Shown piece after piece: positions 1 to 9,799 of a stretch of DNA of 64,000 nt (the stretch's first letter is position 1; every line of letters starts with the position of its first letter). The notes under the pieces are model-generated. The model was not told the origin of the DNA, did no database searches, and worked only from the letters and a program-made list of their open reading frames with translations. This stretch comes from CAWATG01 sp963785035 (GTDB lineage: Bacteria > Actinomycetota > Acidimicrobiia > IMCC26256 > CAWATG01). The translations under genes and the position numbers were made by a program. The stretch spans positions 124,001 through 188,000 of the forward strand of contig CAWATG010000015.1 of assembly GCA_963785035.1 (NCBI GenBank), written 5' to 3'.

Positions 1-3000
1 GGTCGACGCCTGCCCTGTTCGCCGCAGACCAGGTGTCGATTGCCGTGTCGGGGTCCGTCCCTGCAGCGCTGCTCGCCAATACCGCTGCGGTAACGCCGCG
101 ATGCTCACGAAAGATGTCGTCGCGGAGGGCCGAGCGAGCGAGTGTCTGCCAACGCGTCGAGCGTGGCAGATCTTCGAGAACGCGCTCTCGGAGCCAGATG
201 ATCGACAGGCGATCGCCGACGGCGGTGGCCAGTGCAGTGACTTCTTCCACGGTGCGGCCCGTCGTCGTTGCGAGATCGACGATGTCGAACGCGGCGCACA
301 TCGAGTCCTGCAGGGCGACGGCGCGCGCGAGGTCGGTAGGGACTTGCCCTGCGACGAGGCGTTCGGTGTGAGCCTCGAACAATGCACGCTCTTCGCCGCG
401 CAACATCGTCGGGAGCACTGATGTCAGCGCTCGGATACCCTCGGCAAACTCGTCGATTGTTGCAGCGACGCGAAGCGGGCGAGGACGAGCGTTGCACAGC
501 CACCGGACGCCGCGTTCGACAAGTGTCCGGCCTTCGAGATACATCTGTGTTTGCAGCGTCGATGCGACTCGGTCGTCGAGTGCCGCGATTTGAGCCCACA
601 GCGCGTCGAGATCGAATACCGTGCGCGCAACGACATGGGCGCGGGCAATGTCATCGGCGGAGGCGCCTATTTCATCGACCATACGAAACAGGAATGAGAC
701 GCCAGCTTCGTTGACGATCCTGTTTGCGAGCATGTTCGCGACGATCTCACGTCGCAGCGGATGCTCGATGATGTCGACGCGATAGGGGCTTCGTAACGGG
801 GTCGGAAATCGGTTGAGGAGCTGACCGACGAAATCCGGGTCATCGGGCACGTCGCTGTCGAGCAGGGCATTGGTTGCCTCGAGTTTTGCATAGGCCATCA
901 ACACCGCAAGGTCCGGGATGGTGAAGGCAACACCGGCGCCGTGTCGAGCGGCGAGCGTTGCGTCGTCGGGCAGGAATTCGAGGGCACGGTCGAGTCGACC
1001 GGACTGTTCGAGTGAATGCATGTAGCGGGCGTTCGCGTCTTCCATCGAATGTGCGAGGGCATATTCGTTGGACAGTGCCCTGACCTGCTCGTGGTTGTCG
1101 CGCAACACCGACTGCTCGACCTCGTCGGTCATCTCCTCGAGCAATGAATTACGAGCGTCATGTTCCAAACGCTTCCGTCGCACGAGCGAGTCGAGGAGGA
1201 TCTTGATGTTGACCTCGTGATCCGAGCAGTTCACTCCAGCTGCATTGTCGATTGCGTCCGTGTGGACAAGGCCACCGTCAAGCGCGAACTCGATTCGTGC
1301 GAGCTGCGTCAGTCCGAGGTTGCCTCCCTCGACGACCGACCGCGCCCGCAGATCATCCGCGTTGACCCGAACCGCATCGTTGGTTTTATCACCAACGTCC
1401 TCGTGGCGCTCATGACTCGCTTTGACGTAGGTGCCGATCCCGCCGTTCCAAATCATATCGACGGGAGCTCGAAGGATGACAGCGATGAGTTCATTGGGTG
1501 CGAGCGCTTCTGCGGAGATGTCGAGCCGTGCGCGAACCTCAGGCGAAAGAGGGATTGACTTGTCGGTTCGCGCAAAGACCCCACCACCATCGGAGATGAG
1601 ATCACTGTCGTAGTCGGCCCACGAGGACTTTGGCAGCGCGAAGAGCCGCGCTCGTTCGGCGAATGCGGGCTGCGGATCTGGGTTCGGATCAAGGAAGATG
1701 TGGCGATGGTCGAACGCAGCGACGAGTCGCAGGTTGCGCGACTGCTGCATCCCGTTGCCGAAGACATCGCCTGACATGTCGCCGATACCGACGACTGTGA
1801 ATCGATCGTGGTCGGGATTGATGCCGAGCCGGCGAAAGTTGTGTACCGCCGAGACCCATGCCCCCTTGGCGGTAATGCCCATTTCCTTGTGGTCGTAGCC
1901 GGCGGAACCACCGGAGGCGAAGGCATCACCAAGCCAGTAGTTGTGCGCGATCGAGATTTCGTTGGCCAGGTCGGAGAACGTCGCGGTGCCTTTGTCGGCA
2001 GCAACCACGAAGTAGGTGTCATCGCCGTCGAAACGGACAACTCCGGGTGGGGAGACGACGACGCCGTCGACGAGATTGTCGGCGAGATCAAGCATCGACG
2101 AGATAAATGCCTCGTAACACGCGATGACCTCGGTCTTTGCCGCATCGGGCGCAGCGGGAAGGCTCTTGGCGACGAAACCACCCTTTGCGCCGACCGGAAC
2201 GATGACGGCGTTCTTGACGGCCTGAGCCTTCATGAGACCGAGCACTTCGGTACGAAAGTCTTCACGGCGATCGCTGGAGCGAATACCTCCACGGGCGACG
2301 CGGCCCATTCGAAGATGGACGCCTTCGACACGCGGTGAGTACACGAAGCACTCGAACATCGGTCTCGGTTCGGGCAGGTCGGGAATCTGCCTTGGATCGA
2401 TCTTGAAGGCAAGGGGCGATTCGTTCGTGGCAGTGAAGTAGGTCGTACGTGTGGTGGCGAGCACAAGACGAAGAAACGTGCGAAGGATGCGGTCCTCGTC
2501 GAGCACTGCGACACCGTCGAGTTCGACGCCAATAGCGTGCGCGAGCACTGCGGAATTGCGCTCGCGTTCGGCGATGTCGCTTCGGTGCATGGGGTCGAAC
2601 CGTTCGAGGAACAGGTCGACGACCGAGCGGGTAATGGACGGGTGCTTGACGAGGCACTGCGCGACGTACTGTTCGCTGAAGTGTGAGCCGATGAGGCGGA
2701 GGTACCTCGCGTAGGCCCGGATTACGACGACCTCTCGCCAGGCGAGTCCTGCTTCGATGATGAGGGCATTGAACGCGTCGATCTCCGCGGCACCGCGCAG
2801 AATCGCATCGAGTGTGTCGCAAAAAGTGATGCGCCGAACCTCTGAGAGCAGGGCTGTGGCTGCGTGCTCGGGGAGACGCAGAATGAACTCTGCGATCCAA
2901 CCGGGCTCCTCGTTTTCGACCGTGATGATGTACGGATGCTCTTCGACGACGCTCACGCCCATCGACTGGATCAGCGGCATGACCTGTGACAGGGGACGCG

Positions 3001-4792
3001 GTGCGCACTTGCCGTACATCGTGAGGGTGACGACGCCGTCAGTCTGATCGAGCCGAAGTCCGAGGCGAGGCAATTCCGGGAGTTCTTCAAGCGCGCGGAT
3101 GTCCTCGACAGCACGGAGCGTGTCATGGGTTTCCTGATACGAAACCGGAAACGCATGCGCGTAGCGGCGTGCAAGCAACCAGCCGTCTTCGTCACCGTGC
3201 ATGTCGGCGAGCTCGTCGCCCACTCGATCGTCCCACTGGCGTGTTGCGCTTGCGACGCGACGTTCGAGTGCGGCAACGTCCACGGGTTTCGTCGAGGAGG
3301 TCGCGAGAACGAAGAACAGTCGGGCGAGTGGCGACTCGGTCACGCTGGCTTGGTACTCGTGGTCGGTTGCTTCGAAGGTCTCGCGGAGAATCTCGGTGAT
3401 GCGCAGTCGAACTTCGGTTGTGTACCGGTCACGGGGGAGGTACACGATGCATGTCACGAAACGATGGAATGGATCGCGTCGTACGAACAGCCGCACTCTC
3501 CGTCGGTGCTGGAGTGCGACAATCTCCGTCGCGACGTTCAAGAGTTCGTCGACGCCCATTTGGAAGAGTTCGTCGCGCGGGTAGGCCTCGAGAACCGTGA
3601 TGATTTCCTTGCTGTCGTGGCTGGACAGACGAAATCCGGAGCGGGTAACGACAGAAGCGACCTTGTGACGCAACAGTGGGATGTCGATCGGAGTCGAGTG
3701 ATAGGCGGTCGATGTGAAGAGCCCGAGAATGCGATGCTCGCCGACCACGTTGCCGGCGGCGTCGAAGCGTTTGACGCCCACGTAGTCGAAATGCGTGTCT
3801 CGGTGCACGGTCGAGCGCGCATTGGTCTTGGTGATGACCAGGAGCGTCCCGTCTGCAAAGCGATTTCGTTGTTCGACGGTCAGCGTTGTGATGGTGGGCG
3901 CCAATTCTCCAGGACGGGAATCTCTGAGCAGGCCGAGCCCGGTCCCTGCGATCGGCGCAAGGACATAGGAGGTATCGCCCGCGGCGCTGCTGTCGGAGTC
4001 CGTGCGATCGGGATCGCCGTCTGTGCGAGGTCGGATCTCGTAGTCCCGTGAGCCGAGGAACAAGAAGTTCCGTGATGCCATCCACTGCAGGAGCGCAATG
4101 CTCTCTGACAGGATTTCGGCATCGATGGGCGGCGGATGCCGGCGCGTGTCGTCCATCACTCGTCGCAGCGCCGCGAGCATCTTGACCCAGTCGCGCGTTC
4201 CTGCTCTGACGTCGTCGAGGACTCGCTCGATCGACGCCTGCAACTGTTTCAGGCGGTCGTCGCCGACGATTCGCTCGACCTCGAAGTGGAGGTACGCCTC
4301 TTTCAGATCGCCGCGTTGCCGATCGAATGCGGCTTCGGGATCGGCGCCCGCTTCGGCCGCGAGGCTGAGCAGCGTTCCGTCGCTGTCCCGCACCACGCCG
4401 ATCACCGGATGCACGACCGGTCGACAGTCGAGGCCATGGCGTTCGATCTCGAGATTGACCGAGTCCACGAGGAACGGCATGTCGTCGGTGACGATGTCGA
4501 TAATGGTCGGCGGTGTGGAGCCGTTGGTTACAGCTGTGGGGTTCGAGACTTGCACCAGCGTTGTGCCAGGAGTACGGCGGGCCCCGAGGTGCGCGTGTGT
4601 CAGCGCTGCGGTGCGAAGCGTCTCCGGAGAGCGGGTGCTGAGGTCTTCGAGCGAGGCGTCGGCGTAGTACCTGCGAACGAAGTCACCGAGGAGAGCAGCG
4701 CTGGTCGAATCGGCCCCAGTCGGCGCGATCTGCGACGCTAGGCCTGCGAGGTGTTCAATCAATTGCTCGCGCGTCTCGGTTCCTGTAGGCAC
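1..4792 (-). CDS. gdh: NAD-specific glutamate dehydrogenase, large type (C-terminus off window)
   Basis: Oxidative deamination of glutamate to 2-oxoglutarate with NAD, in the cytoplasm. The frame is open from a GTG at 4792 to the window edge, 1597 codons without a stop, close to the usual 1,580-1,650 residues of the large bacterial NAD-GDH family, so only a short C-terminal piece is missing. The catalytic-domain signature MKAQAVKNAVIVPVGAKGG lies at about residue 854. The SGDVFGNGM and VEGGNLGLTQ segments of the dinucleotide-binding region follow. The N-terminal part has the ACT-like regulatory region of the family (DDMPFLVDSV). No ATG lies nearby upstream, so the GTG is preferred. It is divergent from the nitroreductase gene. 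The product feeds 2-oxoglutarate to the KGD enzyme encoded at the other end of the window. Confidence 0.95.
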   Translation of the reverse strand, partial: MPTGTETREQLIEHLAGLASQIAPTGADSTSAALLGDFVRRYYADASLEDLSTRSPETLRTAALTHAHLGARRTPGTTLVQVSNPTAVTNGSTPPTIIDIVTDDMPFLVDSVNLEIERHGLDCRPVVHPVIGVVRDSDGTLLSLAAEAGADPEAAFDRQRGDLKEAYLHFEVERIVGDDRLKQLQASIERVLDDVRAGTRDWVKMLAALRRVMDDTRRHPPPIDAEILSESIALLQWMASRNFLFLGSRDYEIRPRTDGDPDRTDSDSSAAGDTSYVLAPIAGTGLGLLRDSRPGELAPTITTLTVEQRNRFADGTLLVITKTNARSTVHRDTHFDYVGVKRFDAAGNVVGEHRILGLFTSTAYHSTPIDIPLLRHKVASVVTRSGFRLSSHDSKEIITVLEAYPRDELFQMGVDELLNVATEIVALQHRRRVRLFVRRDPFHRFVTCIVYLPRDRYTTEVRLRITEILRETFEATDHEYQASVTESPLARLFFVLATSSTKPVDVAALERRVASATRQWDDRVGDELADMHGDEDGWLLARRYAHAFPVSYQETHDTLRAVEDIRALEELPELPRLGLRLDQTDGVVTLTMYGKCAPRPLSQVMPLIQSMGVSVVEEHPYIITVENEEPGWIAEFILRLPEHAATALLSEVRRITFCDTLDAILRGAAEIDAFNALIIEAGLAWREVVVIRAYARYLRLIGSHFSEQYVAQCLVKHPSITRSVVDLFLERFDPMHRSDIAERERNSAVLAHAIGVELDGVAVLDEDRILRTFLRLVLATTRTTYFTATNESPLAFKIDPRQIPDLPEPRPMFECFVYSPRVEGVHLRMGRVARGGIRSSDRREDFRTEVLGLMKAQAVKNAVIVPVGAKGGFVAKSLPAAPDAAKTEVIACYEAFISSMLDLADNLVDGVVVSPPGVVRFDGDDTYFVVAADKGTATFSDLANEISIAHNYWLGDAFASGGSAGYDHKEMGITAKGAWVSAVHNFRRLGINPDHDRFTVVGIGDMSGDVFGNGMQQSRNLRLVAAFDHRHIFLDPNPDPQPAFAERARLFALPKSSWADYDSDLISDGGGVFARTDKSIPLSPEVRARLDISAEALAPNELIAVILRAPVDMIWNGGIGTYVKASHERHEDVGDKTNDAVRVNADDLRARSVVEGGNLGLTQLARIEFALDGGLVHTDAIDNAAGVNCSDHEVNIKILLDSLVRRKRLEHDARNSLLEEMTDEVEQSVLRDNHEQVRALSNEYALAHSMEDANARYMHSLEQSGRLDRALEFLPDDATLAARHGAGVAFTIPDLAVLMAYAKLEATNALLDSDVPDDPDFVGQLLNRFPTPLRSPYRVDIIEHPLRREIVANMLANRIVNEAGVSFLFRMVDEIGASADDIARAHVVARTVFDLDALWAQIAALDDRVASTLQTQMYLEGRTLVERGVRWLCNARPRPLRVAATIDEFAEGIRALTSVLPTMLRGEERALFEAHTERLVAGQVPTDLARAVALQDSMCAAFDIVDLATTTGRTVEEVTALATAVGDRLSIIWLRERVLEDLPRSTRWQTLARSALRDDIFREHRGVTAAVLASSAAGTDPDTAIDTWSAANRAGVD

Positions 4793-4902
4793 GCGTGGAG
4801 CGTATCGCCTCGTCAGGTTCTCGATGGGTAAGTGAAGGCGACACTGGGTCGCATGCTGTTGGCGACGACCGCGCATGCGGTGTTTGCGGAGTGGAGACGA
4901 CG

Positions 4903-5562
4903 ATGGATGTTCGTGAAGCGCTCTATACGACCCGGGCGATGCGTCGGGTGCGGCCTGATCCAATTCCTTACGACGTACAGGCACGCATCATGGATGCCGC
5001 GATTCGTGCGCCAAGTGGCGGTAACACGCAGACGTGGCGATTCATCTTGGTGGATGACCCCGCGACCAAGGCCGTACTGGGTCCGTACTACCGCCGGGGT
5101 CTGGAACATCTTTGGGCAACGATCTACAAGGAGCGCATGTCGGCCGCAGACGCCAACCCCGAGGATCCGGCGAGCGTTCAGGCGTTGAAGATCCGGCGTT
5201 CAGCCGATCACCTTGGACAGAACTTCGAATCGATTCCGCTGTTTCTGTTTGCCTTTACGCGCAATGACAACACGGGCGGTTCGATCTTTCCCGCGGTATG
5301 GAATGCGATGCTCGCAGCACGCGCTGAAGGCGTTGGCACCTCGCTCACAAGCGTGCTTTCGTTGCACCAGGAGGCGGTGTTCGAAGCCTTGGGTGTCCCG
5401 ACCGGCAAGGGTTGGGAGAACGCCTGCTGCGTGAGTTTCGGATATCCGACCGGGCGATGGGGCGTGGCGCAACGTCGTCCGGTCCATGAGGTTGCACATC
5501 GAAATCGTTGGGACGCGCCGCTCGGATTTGAAGTTCCCGAGCCACTCTGGCCTGACGCCTAG
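4903..5562 (+). CDS. Nitroreductase family protein (FMN-dependent)
   Basis: 219 residues with the nitroreductase fold pattern: N-terminal REALYTTRAMRRVRPD, a flavin-phosphate contact region APSGGNTQTWRFILV, and the later segment AMLAARAEGVGTSLTS typical of the dimer and flavin interface. Family members reduce nitro groups, quinones or related conjugated substrates with NAD(P)H; the substrate here cannot be told. The open frame extends upstream to 4795, but the ATG at 4903 is chosen because GGAG sits six bases before it and family homology begins there. A GTG at 4891 is the alternative. It stands alone between the divergent gdh and a convergent small gene. Confidence 0.85.
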   Translation: MDVREALYTTRAMRRVRPDPIPYDVQARIMDAAIRAPSGGNTQTWRFILVDDPATKAVLGPYYRRGLEHLWATIYKERMSAADANPEDPASVQALKIRRSADHLGQNFESIPLFLFAFTRNDNTGGSIFPAVWNAMLAARAEGVGTSLTSVLSLHQEAVFEALGVPTGKGWENACCVSFGYPTGRWGVAQRRPVHEVAHRNRWDAPLGFEVPEPLWPDA

Positions 5563-5613
5563 GTCACACTGAGCGCTGGCAAGGGAGCCGCGCCACCTCT
5601 GGCGAGGAATCCC

Positions 5614-5877
5614 TCAGCTGGCGTAGCGTTTCACGAGTCGCGGTGCCGTGCCCGTGGCGAACAGTCCCGCTGCCAACTCTTCGAGTTCAGGTGGCGTCGG
5701 GCGTCGGGCGAAAGGCTTGCCGAGGTCGACGAGCTCGAGGATCGCGGTATCTCGGTTCAGGAGGTAGACGTCGTAGTAGTCGTGGAGACCGGTAGCGGTT
5801 TCATCGGAGTACGAGCCGTACACCGTGAATTCCGCGCCGCCAACCTCGACGATATCGACCACTTCCATTCCGGCCAT
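5614..5877 (-). CDS. Small hypothetical protein
   Basis: 87 residues, acidic, no membrane segment, with an aromatic central stretch (YGSYSDETATGLHDYYDVY) and a Pro/Glu-rich C-terminal helix. I do not recognise the family. The ATG at 5877 is chosen because a GGGGG tract lies seven bases upstream and codon use becomes coding-like there. The frame stays open upstream to 6081, but that part overlaps the end of cysQ and looks non-coding. It is convergent with the nitroreductase and downstream of cysQ on the same strand, with no sign of co-transcription. Confidence 0.5.
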   Translation of the reverse strand: MAGMEVVDIVEVGGAEFTVYGSYSDETATGLHDYYDVYLLNRDTAILELVDLGKPFARRPTPPELEELAAGLFATGTAPRLVKRYAS

Positions 5878-6061
5878 GCCGTAACCCCCATAAGACAACA
5901 GTCCACTCCGCTCAGTGAGGTTGCCATGTCGTGAGACGCAACTGGCGGATATCCGTTCATCGAATGATGAATTTTCCGACAGCTCTGGGTGGTTCATCCC
6001 GGTTTCTTCGGTTTTAGTGGGACAGAAGCGCTGCTTTCGGGCGGCACGCACGCAGTGCTGC

Positions 6062-6820
6062 TCACCCGTAGACGACCGCACGTATTGCCGTCAGCAGTCG
6101 CTGCGCCAATTCCGGACGGCACACCACTTGGTCGGGGAGCCACGGGTCCGGGCTGTTGTATCGCAGCATCGAACCGTCCAGGCGCGAGATGTGCAGGCCC
6201 GCTGCACGTGCGACTCCGACCGGCGCGGCCGAGTCCCACTCGTACTGACCGCCGGCATGGACATAGGCGTCCGCCTCGCCGCGAACGACCGCCATCGTCT
6301 TCGCTCCTGCAGATCCCATGGGAATCAACTCGGCATCGAGGAGACGAGCGACGACCGCCAGGAATGCGGGAGGTCTTGTGCGGGACGTGACGAATCGCAG
6401 GCGCTCATGTGAGGATGCCGGCACCGTTGGTGGGGGAATGGTTGCGGAAACCTCGTTGAGCGCAGGGATTGCGACAGCTGCAGCAGCGACGTCGTGGTCG
6501 ATGACGAGCGCCACGTGTACGGCCCATTCATCACGGCCCTCGCCGTACTCGCGTGATCCGTCGAGTGGATCGATGATCCACACACGTTCGGCTTCGAGCC
6601 GCCCAAGGTCGTCGTGGGACTCCTCGGACAGAACCGCATCAGTGGGGTGTAGTGCCGCCAATTCGGCCAGGATCATGTCGTCGGCGAGCCGGTCGCCCCG
6701 TTCGGCCAGGGCGCGTCCGGCGAGGTCCGAGGTCTCGCGGAACTCGACCAGCATCCTGCCCGCAGCGGCGGCGAGGCGGGCTGCGTCGGCATGGTCGGAG
6801 GGTCGCAGGTGTTCTGGCAC
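6062..6820 (-). CDS. cysQ: 3'(2'),5'-bisphosphate nucleotidase / inositol monophosphatase family (CysQ)
   Basis: 252 residues with the three metal-site motifs of the lithium-sensitive phosphatase family: SEES at about residues 65-68, DPLDGSREY at 84-92 and WDSAAPVGVARAAG near residue 200. CysQ hydrolyses 3'-phosphoadenosine 5'-phosphate left over from sulfate activation. The role fits its divergent neighbours cysDNC only about 90 bases away. Start GTG 6820 is preceded by GAGG five bases upstream; GTG 6826 is an alternative. An inositol monophosphatase cannot be excluded from motifs alone, but context favours CysQ. Confidence 0.88.
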   Translation of the reverse strand: MPEHLRPSDHADAARLAAAAGRMLVEFRETSDLAGRALAERGDRLADDMILAELAALHPTDAVLSEESHDDLGRLEAERVWIIDPLDGSREYGEGRDEWAVHVALVIDHDVAAAAVAIPALNEVSATIPPPTVPASSHERLRFVTSRTRPPAFLAVVARLLDAELIPMGSAGAKTMAVVRGEADAYVHAGGQYEWDSAAPVGVARAAGLHISRLDGSMLRYNSPDPWLPDQVVCRPELAQRLLTAIRAVVYG

Positions 6821-6908
6821 GGTCACCTCATGGTCCGCAGTCGCAGCAGGGTCGCCCTGAGCAGGGCTCCTTGCGGGAGCCAAGATTGGGCCGTGGCAAC
6901 ATAGTTCC

Positions 6909-7814
6909 ATGATCCACGAGCTCACCGACCTTGCGGAGCTCGAAGCGGAGTCGATCCACATCATGCGGGAGGTGGCGGCCGAGTTCGAGCATCCGGCCCT
7001 GCTGTTTTCGGGTGGCAAGGATTCGATCGTCATGTTGCGCCTTGCCGAGAAGGCGTTCTGGCCCTGCAAGATCCCATTCCCGGTCGTTCACATCGACACC
7101 GGCCACAACTTTCCCGAGGCCATCGAGTATCGGGATCGCCGCGTTGCGGAGCTGGGTGTCGAGCTGATTGTCGGCTCGGTGCAGGACTCCATCGATTCCG
7201 GCCGGGTCGTCGAGGAGACTGGTCCTCTTGCGAGCCGCAATCGGCTCCAGACCGTCACCCTTCTCGACACGATCGAGCGCCACAAGTTCGATGCGCTCTT
7301 CGGTGGAGCACGGCGCGACGAGGACAAGGCACGTGCCAAGGAACGGGTCTTCTCGTTTCGCGACGAGTTCGGCCAGTGGGACCCCAAGAATCAGCGTCCC
7401 GAGCTGTGGTCGCTGTTCAACGGCAAGCATCGTCGCGGTGAACACATTCGTGTCTTTCCGATCTCGAACTGGACTGAACTCGACGTATGGCATTACATCG
7501 CCGAAGAGGAGATCGAACTCCCGTCGTTGTATTTCGCTCACCTCCGTGAAGTGTTCGATCGCGATGGGATGTGGTTGGCGGTCACGCCGTATGTCACCGT
7601 GCGTGACGGCGAGATTCCCGAGCAACGCATGGTTCGGTTCAGAACCGTGGGTGACGCGAGCTGCACCGGCGCCGTCGATTCCAATGCCGTGACGCTTTCG
7701 GAAATCATCGACGAGGTCGCTGCGACGCGCATCACCGAACGTGGCGCGACGCGAGCCGACGATCGGATCAGCGAGGCCGGCATGGAAGATCGCAAGAAAG
7801 AGGGCTACTTCTAA
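6909..7814 (+). CDS. cysD: Sulfate adenylyltransferase subunit 2 (CysD)
   Basis: 301 residues, the full family length. The PP-loop SGGKDS at residues 34-39 binds ATP. HIDTGHNFPEAIEYRD, GGARRDEDKARAKER and the C-terminal RTVGDASCTGAV segment are typical of CysD. With CysN it makes adenosine 5'-phosphosulfate from sulfate and ATP. It is the first gene of a cysD-cysN-cysC operon; the TAA stop directly abuts the GTG of cysN. The promoter should lie in the short region shared with cysQ; no clear Shine-Dalgarno is seen before the ATG. Confidence 0.97.
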   Translation: MIHELTDLAELEAESIHIMREVAAEFEHPALLFSGGKDSIVMLRLAEKAFWPCKIPFPVVHIDTGHNFPEAIEYRDRRVAELGVELIVGSVQDSIDSGRVVEETGPLASRNRLQTVTLLDTIERHKFDALFGGARRDEDKARAKERVFSFRDEFGQWDPKNQRPELWSLFNGKHRRGEHIRVFPISNWTELDVWHYIAEEEIELPSLYFAHLREVFDRDGMWLAVTPYVTVRDGEIPEQRMVRFRTVGDASCTGAVDSNAVTLSEIIDEVAATRITERGATRADDRISEAGMEDRKKEGYF

Positions 7815-9074
7815 GTGGAACTCTTGCGGTTCGCGACCGCCGGGAGTGTCGACGATGGAAAGTCCACGCTGATCGGTCGGTTGCTCTACGACACGAAGTC
7901 GATCTTTCAGGATCAGCTCGACGCTGTCGAGCGCACGTCGACGCGCATGGGGAACGATTACGTGAACCTTGCGCTGTTGACCGACGGCTTACGGGCCGAG
8001 CGCGAGCAGGGCATCACGATCGATGTCGCGTATCGGTACTTCGCCACACCAAGACGCAAATTCATCATCGCCGACACGCCAGGCCATATCCAGTACACGC
8101 GAAACATGGTCACCGGCGCGTCGACCGCTGATCTCGCGGTTGTCCTCATCGATGTTCGTAATGGTGTGGTGGAACAATCGAGGCGTCACGCGTTCATTTC
8201 CTCGTTGCTGCGGATCCCACATCTGGTGGTGTGCGTGAACAAGATGGACCTCGTCGACTTCGACCAGGCGGCATTCGACCGTGTCACCAAGCAGTTCTCC
8301 GAGTTCGCCGACAAGCTCGACGTCGTCGACGTGACGTTCATCCCGATCTCCGCGTTGCGCGGTGACAACGTCGTCGACGGATCACCGTCGATGCCGTGGT
8401 ACCACGGATCTTCGTTGTTGCACCACCTCGAGAGGGTCGAGGTGGCCTCGGATCGCAACCTTGTCGACGGCCGTTTTCCCGTGCAGTACGTCTTGCGCCC
8501 TGGAAGCGACGCCTTCCACGACTACCGCGGCTACGCGGGCCAGGTTGCGGGTGGCATCTTCAAGCCTGGTGACGATGTCGTCGTGCTCCCGAGCGGGCTG
8601 CGCACAACGATCGCGTCGATTGATTCGTTCGATGGTCCGTTGGACGAGGCGTTCGCTCCGATGTCCGTGACATTGCGACTGACCGATGATGTCGATGTTT
8701 CGCGCGGCGACATGATTTGCACACCCGAAAACGCGCCGCATGTCGGTCAGGACATCGAGGCGATGGTGTGCTGGATGGGGGAACGGACGAGCATGACGCC
8801 GGGTATGAAGCTCCTGCTCAAGCACACGACACGGCCTGCTCGCGCGGTGGTCAAGGATGTGCTGTCACGATTGGACGTCAACACGTTGGAGCACGACGAC
8901 AGCATCTCGGCGCTGACGCTCAATGAGATCGGCCGGGTTTCCTTGCGGACGACATCTCCGCTGTTCTTCGATGAGTACCGGCACAACCGGCTCACGGGGA
9001 GCTTCATCTTGATCGACGAGGCAACGTTCGCGACGGTCGGTGCCGGCATGATCATCGGTCCAGCGAGCGCGTAG
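7815..9074 (+). CDS. cysN: Sulfate adenylyltransferase subunit 1, GTPase (CysN)
   Basis: 419 residues beginning with GTG at the first base after the cysD stop. The translation-factor-like GTPase domain is complete: P-loop GSVDDGKST at 10-18, switch II DTPGH at 87-91 and NKMD at 142-145. Two beta-barrel domains follow, as in EF-Tu-like proteins. GTP hydrolysis drives APS synthesis by CysD. No C-terminal APS kinase domain is fused; a separate cysC follows directly. Zero-base spacing on both sides indicates translational coupling. Confidence 0.97.
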   Translation: MELLRFATAGSVDDGKSTLIGRLLYDTKSIFQDQLDAVERTSTRMGNDYVNLALLTDGLRAEREQGITIDVAYRYFATPRRKFIIADTPGHIQYTRNMVTGASTADLAVVLIDVRNGVVEQSRRHAFISSLLRIPHLVVCVNKMDLVDFDQAAFDRVTKQFSEFADKLDVVDVTFIPISALRGDNVVDGSPSMPWYHGSSLLHHLERVEVASDRNLVDGRFPVQYVLRPGSDAFHDYRGYAGQVAGGIFKPGDDVVVLPSGLRTTIASIDSFDGPLDEAFAPMSVTLRLTDDVDVSRGDMICTPENAPHVGQDIEAMVCWMGERTSMTPGMKLLLKHTTRPARAVVKDVLSRLDVNTLEHDDSISALTLNEIGRVSLRTTSPLFFDEYRHNRLTGSFILIDEATFATVGAGMIIGPASA

Positions 9075-9677
9075 GTGGGGGAGCATTCGCCCAACGTTGT
9101 TTGGCAGGAACCAGCCGTCGCGCGGGTTGACCGATGGCGGACGCTTGGGTTGCGTGGCGCCACGGTGTGGTTCACCGGCTTGTCGGGTTCGGGGAAATCC
9201 ACGGTAGCCGCAGAGGTTGAGCGTCTGTTGGTGGAGGCGAAACAGGCAACGTATGTGCTCGACGGAGACAACCTGCGTCACGGACTCAACCGTGATCTCG
9301 GCTTCTCAGGTGCTGATCGCGATGAGAATGTGCGGCGGGTCGCAGAGGTCGCCAGGTTGTTCGCCGACGCCGGCGTGGTGGCATTGGTTCCCTTGATCAG
9401 TCCCTATCGCAATGGTCGCGAGCGTGCACGACAAGCGCACGCCGAGGTCGGCCTGTCGTTCTTCGAGGTGTTCGTCGACACGCCGTTGGAGCTCTGTGAG
9501 CAGCGTGACCCGAAAGGCCTCTACGCCAAGGCTCGGGCCGGAAAACTCACGGGATTCACGGGAATCGATGATCCCTACGAGCCGCCGGCTGCGCCGGACC
9601 TGGTGTTGCGACCTGCAGATGGGACACCCGCAGAACAAGCGGCCAAAGTGGTCGCGTTGATGTCGCGAGTGTCATAG
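9075..9677 (+). CDS. cysC: Adenylylsulfate kinase (CysC)
   Basis: 200 residues. P-loop GLSGSGKST at 35-43, the substrate loop LDGDNLRHGLNRDLGFS, and the DRDENVRRVAEVARLF and KGLYAKARAG segments are diagnostic. It phosphorylates APS to PAPS. The GTG start directly follows the TAG of cysN, so the three genes form one coupled unit. PAPS production here and PAP removal by the divergent CysQ are two steps of one pathway. Confidence 0.96.
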   Translation: MGEHSPNVVWQEPAVARVDRWRTLGLRGATVWFTGLSGSGKSTVAAEVERLLVEAKQATYVLDGDNLRHGLNRDLGFSGADRDENVRRVAEVARLFADAGVVALVPLISPYRNGRERARQAHAEVGLSFFEVFVDTPLELCEQRDPKGLYAKARAGKLTGFTGIDDPYEPPAAPDLVLRPADGTPAEQAAKVVALMSRVS

Positions 9678-9799
9678 GACACATGCTGTAGAGCATTCGT
9701 CGGGACGTTCGCCTCTAGGTGCATTCCACCAGGCTGTCGATCATGGCATTTGGACCATGAAAGACCAGCCGGTAGTGCGTTCAACCGAAGGGCAAACGA

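Noticed and set aside
1..4792. Many 60-300-codon frames on both strands
   Set aside because: All are shadows of the continuous glutamate dehydrogenase frame in GC-rich DNA.
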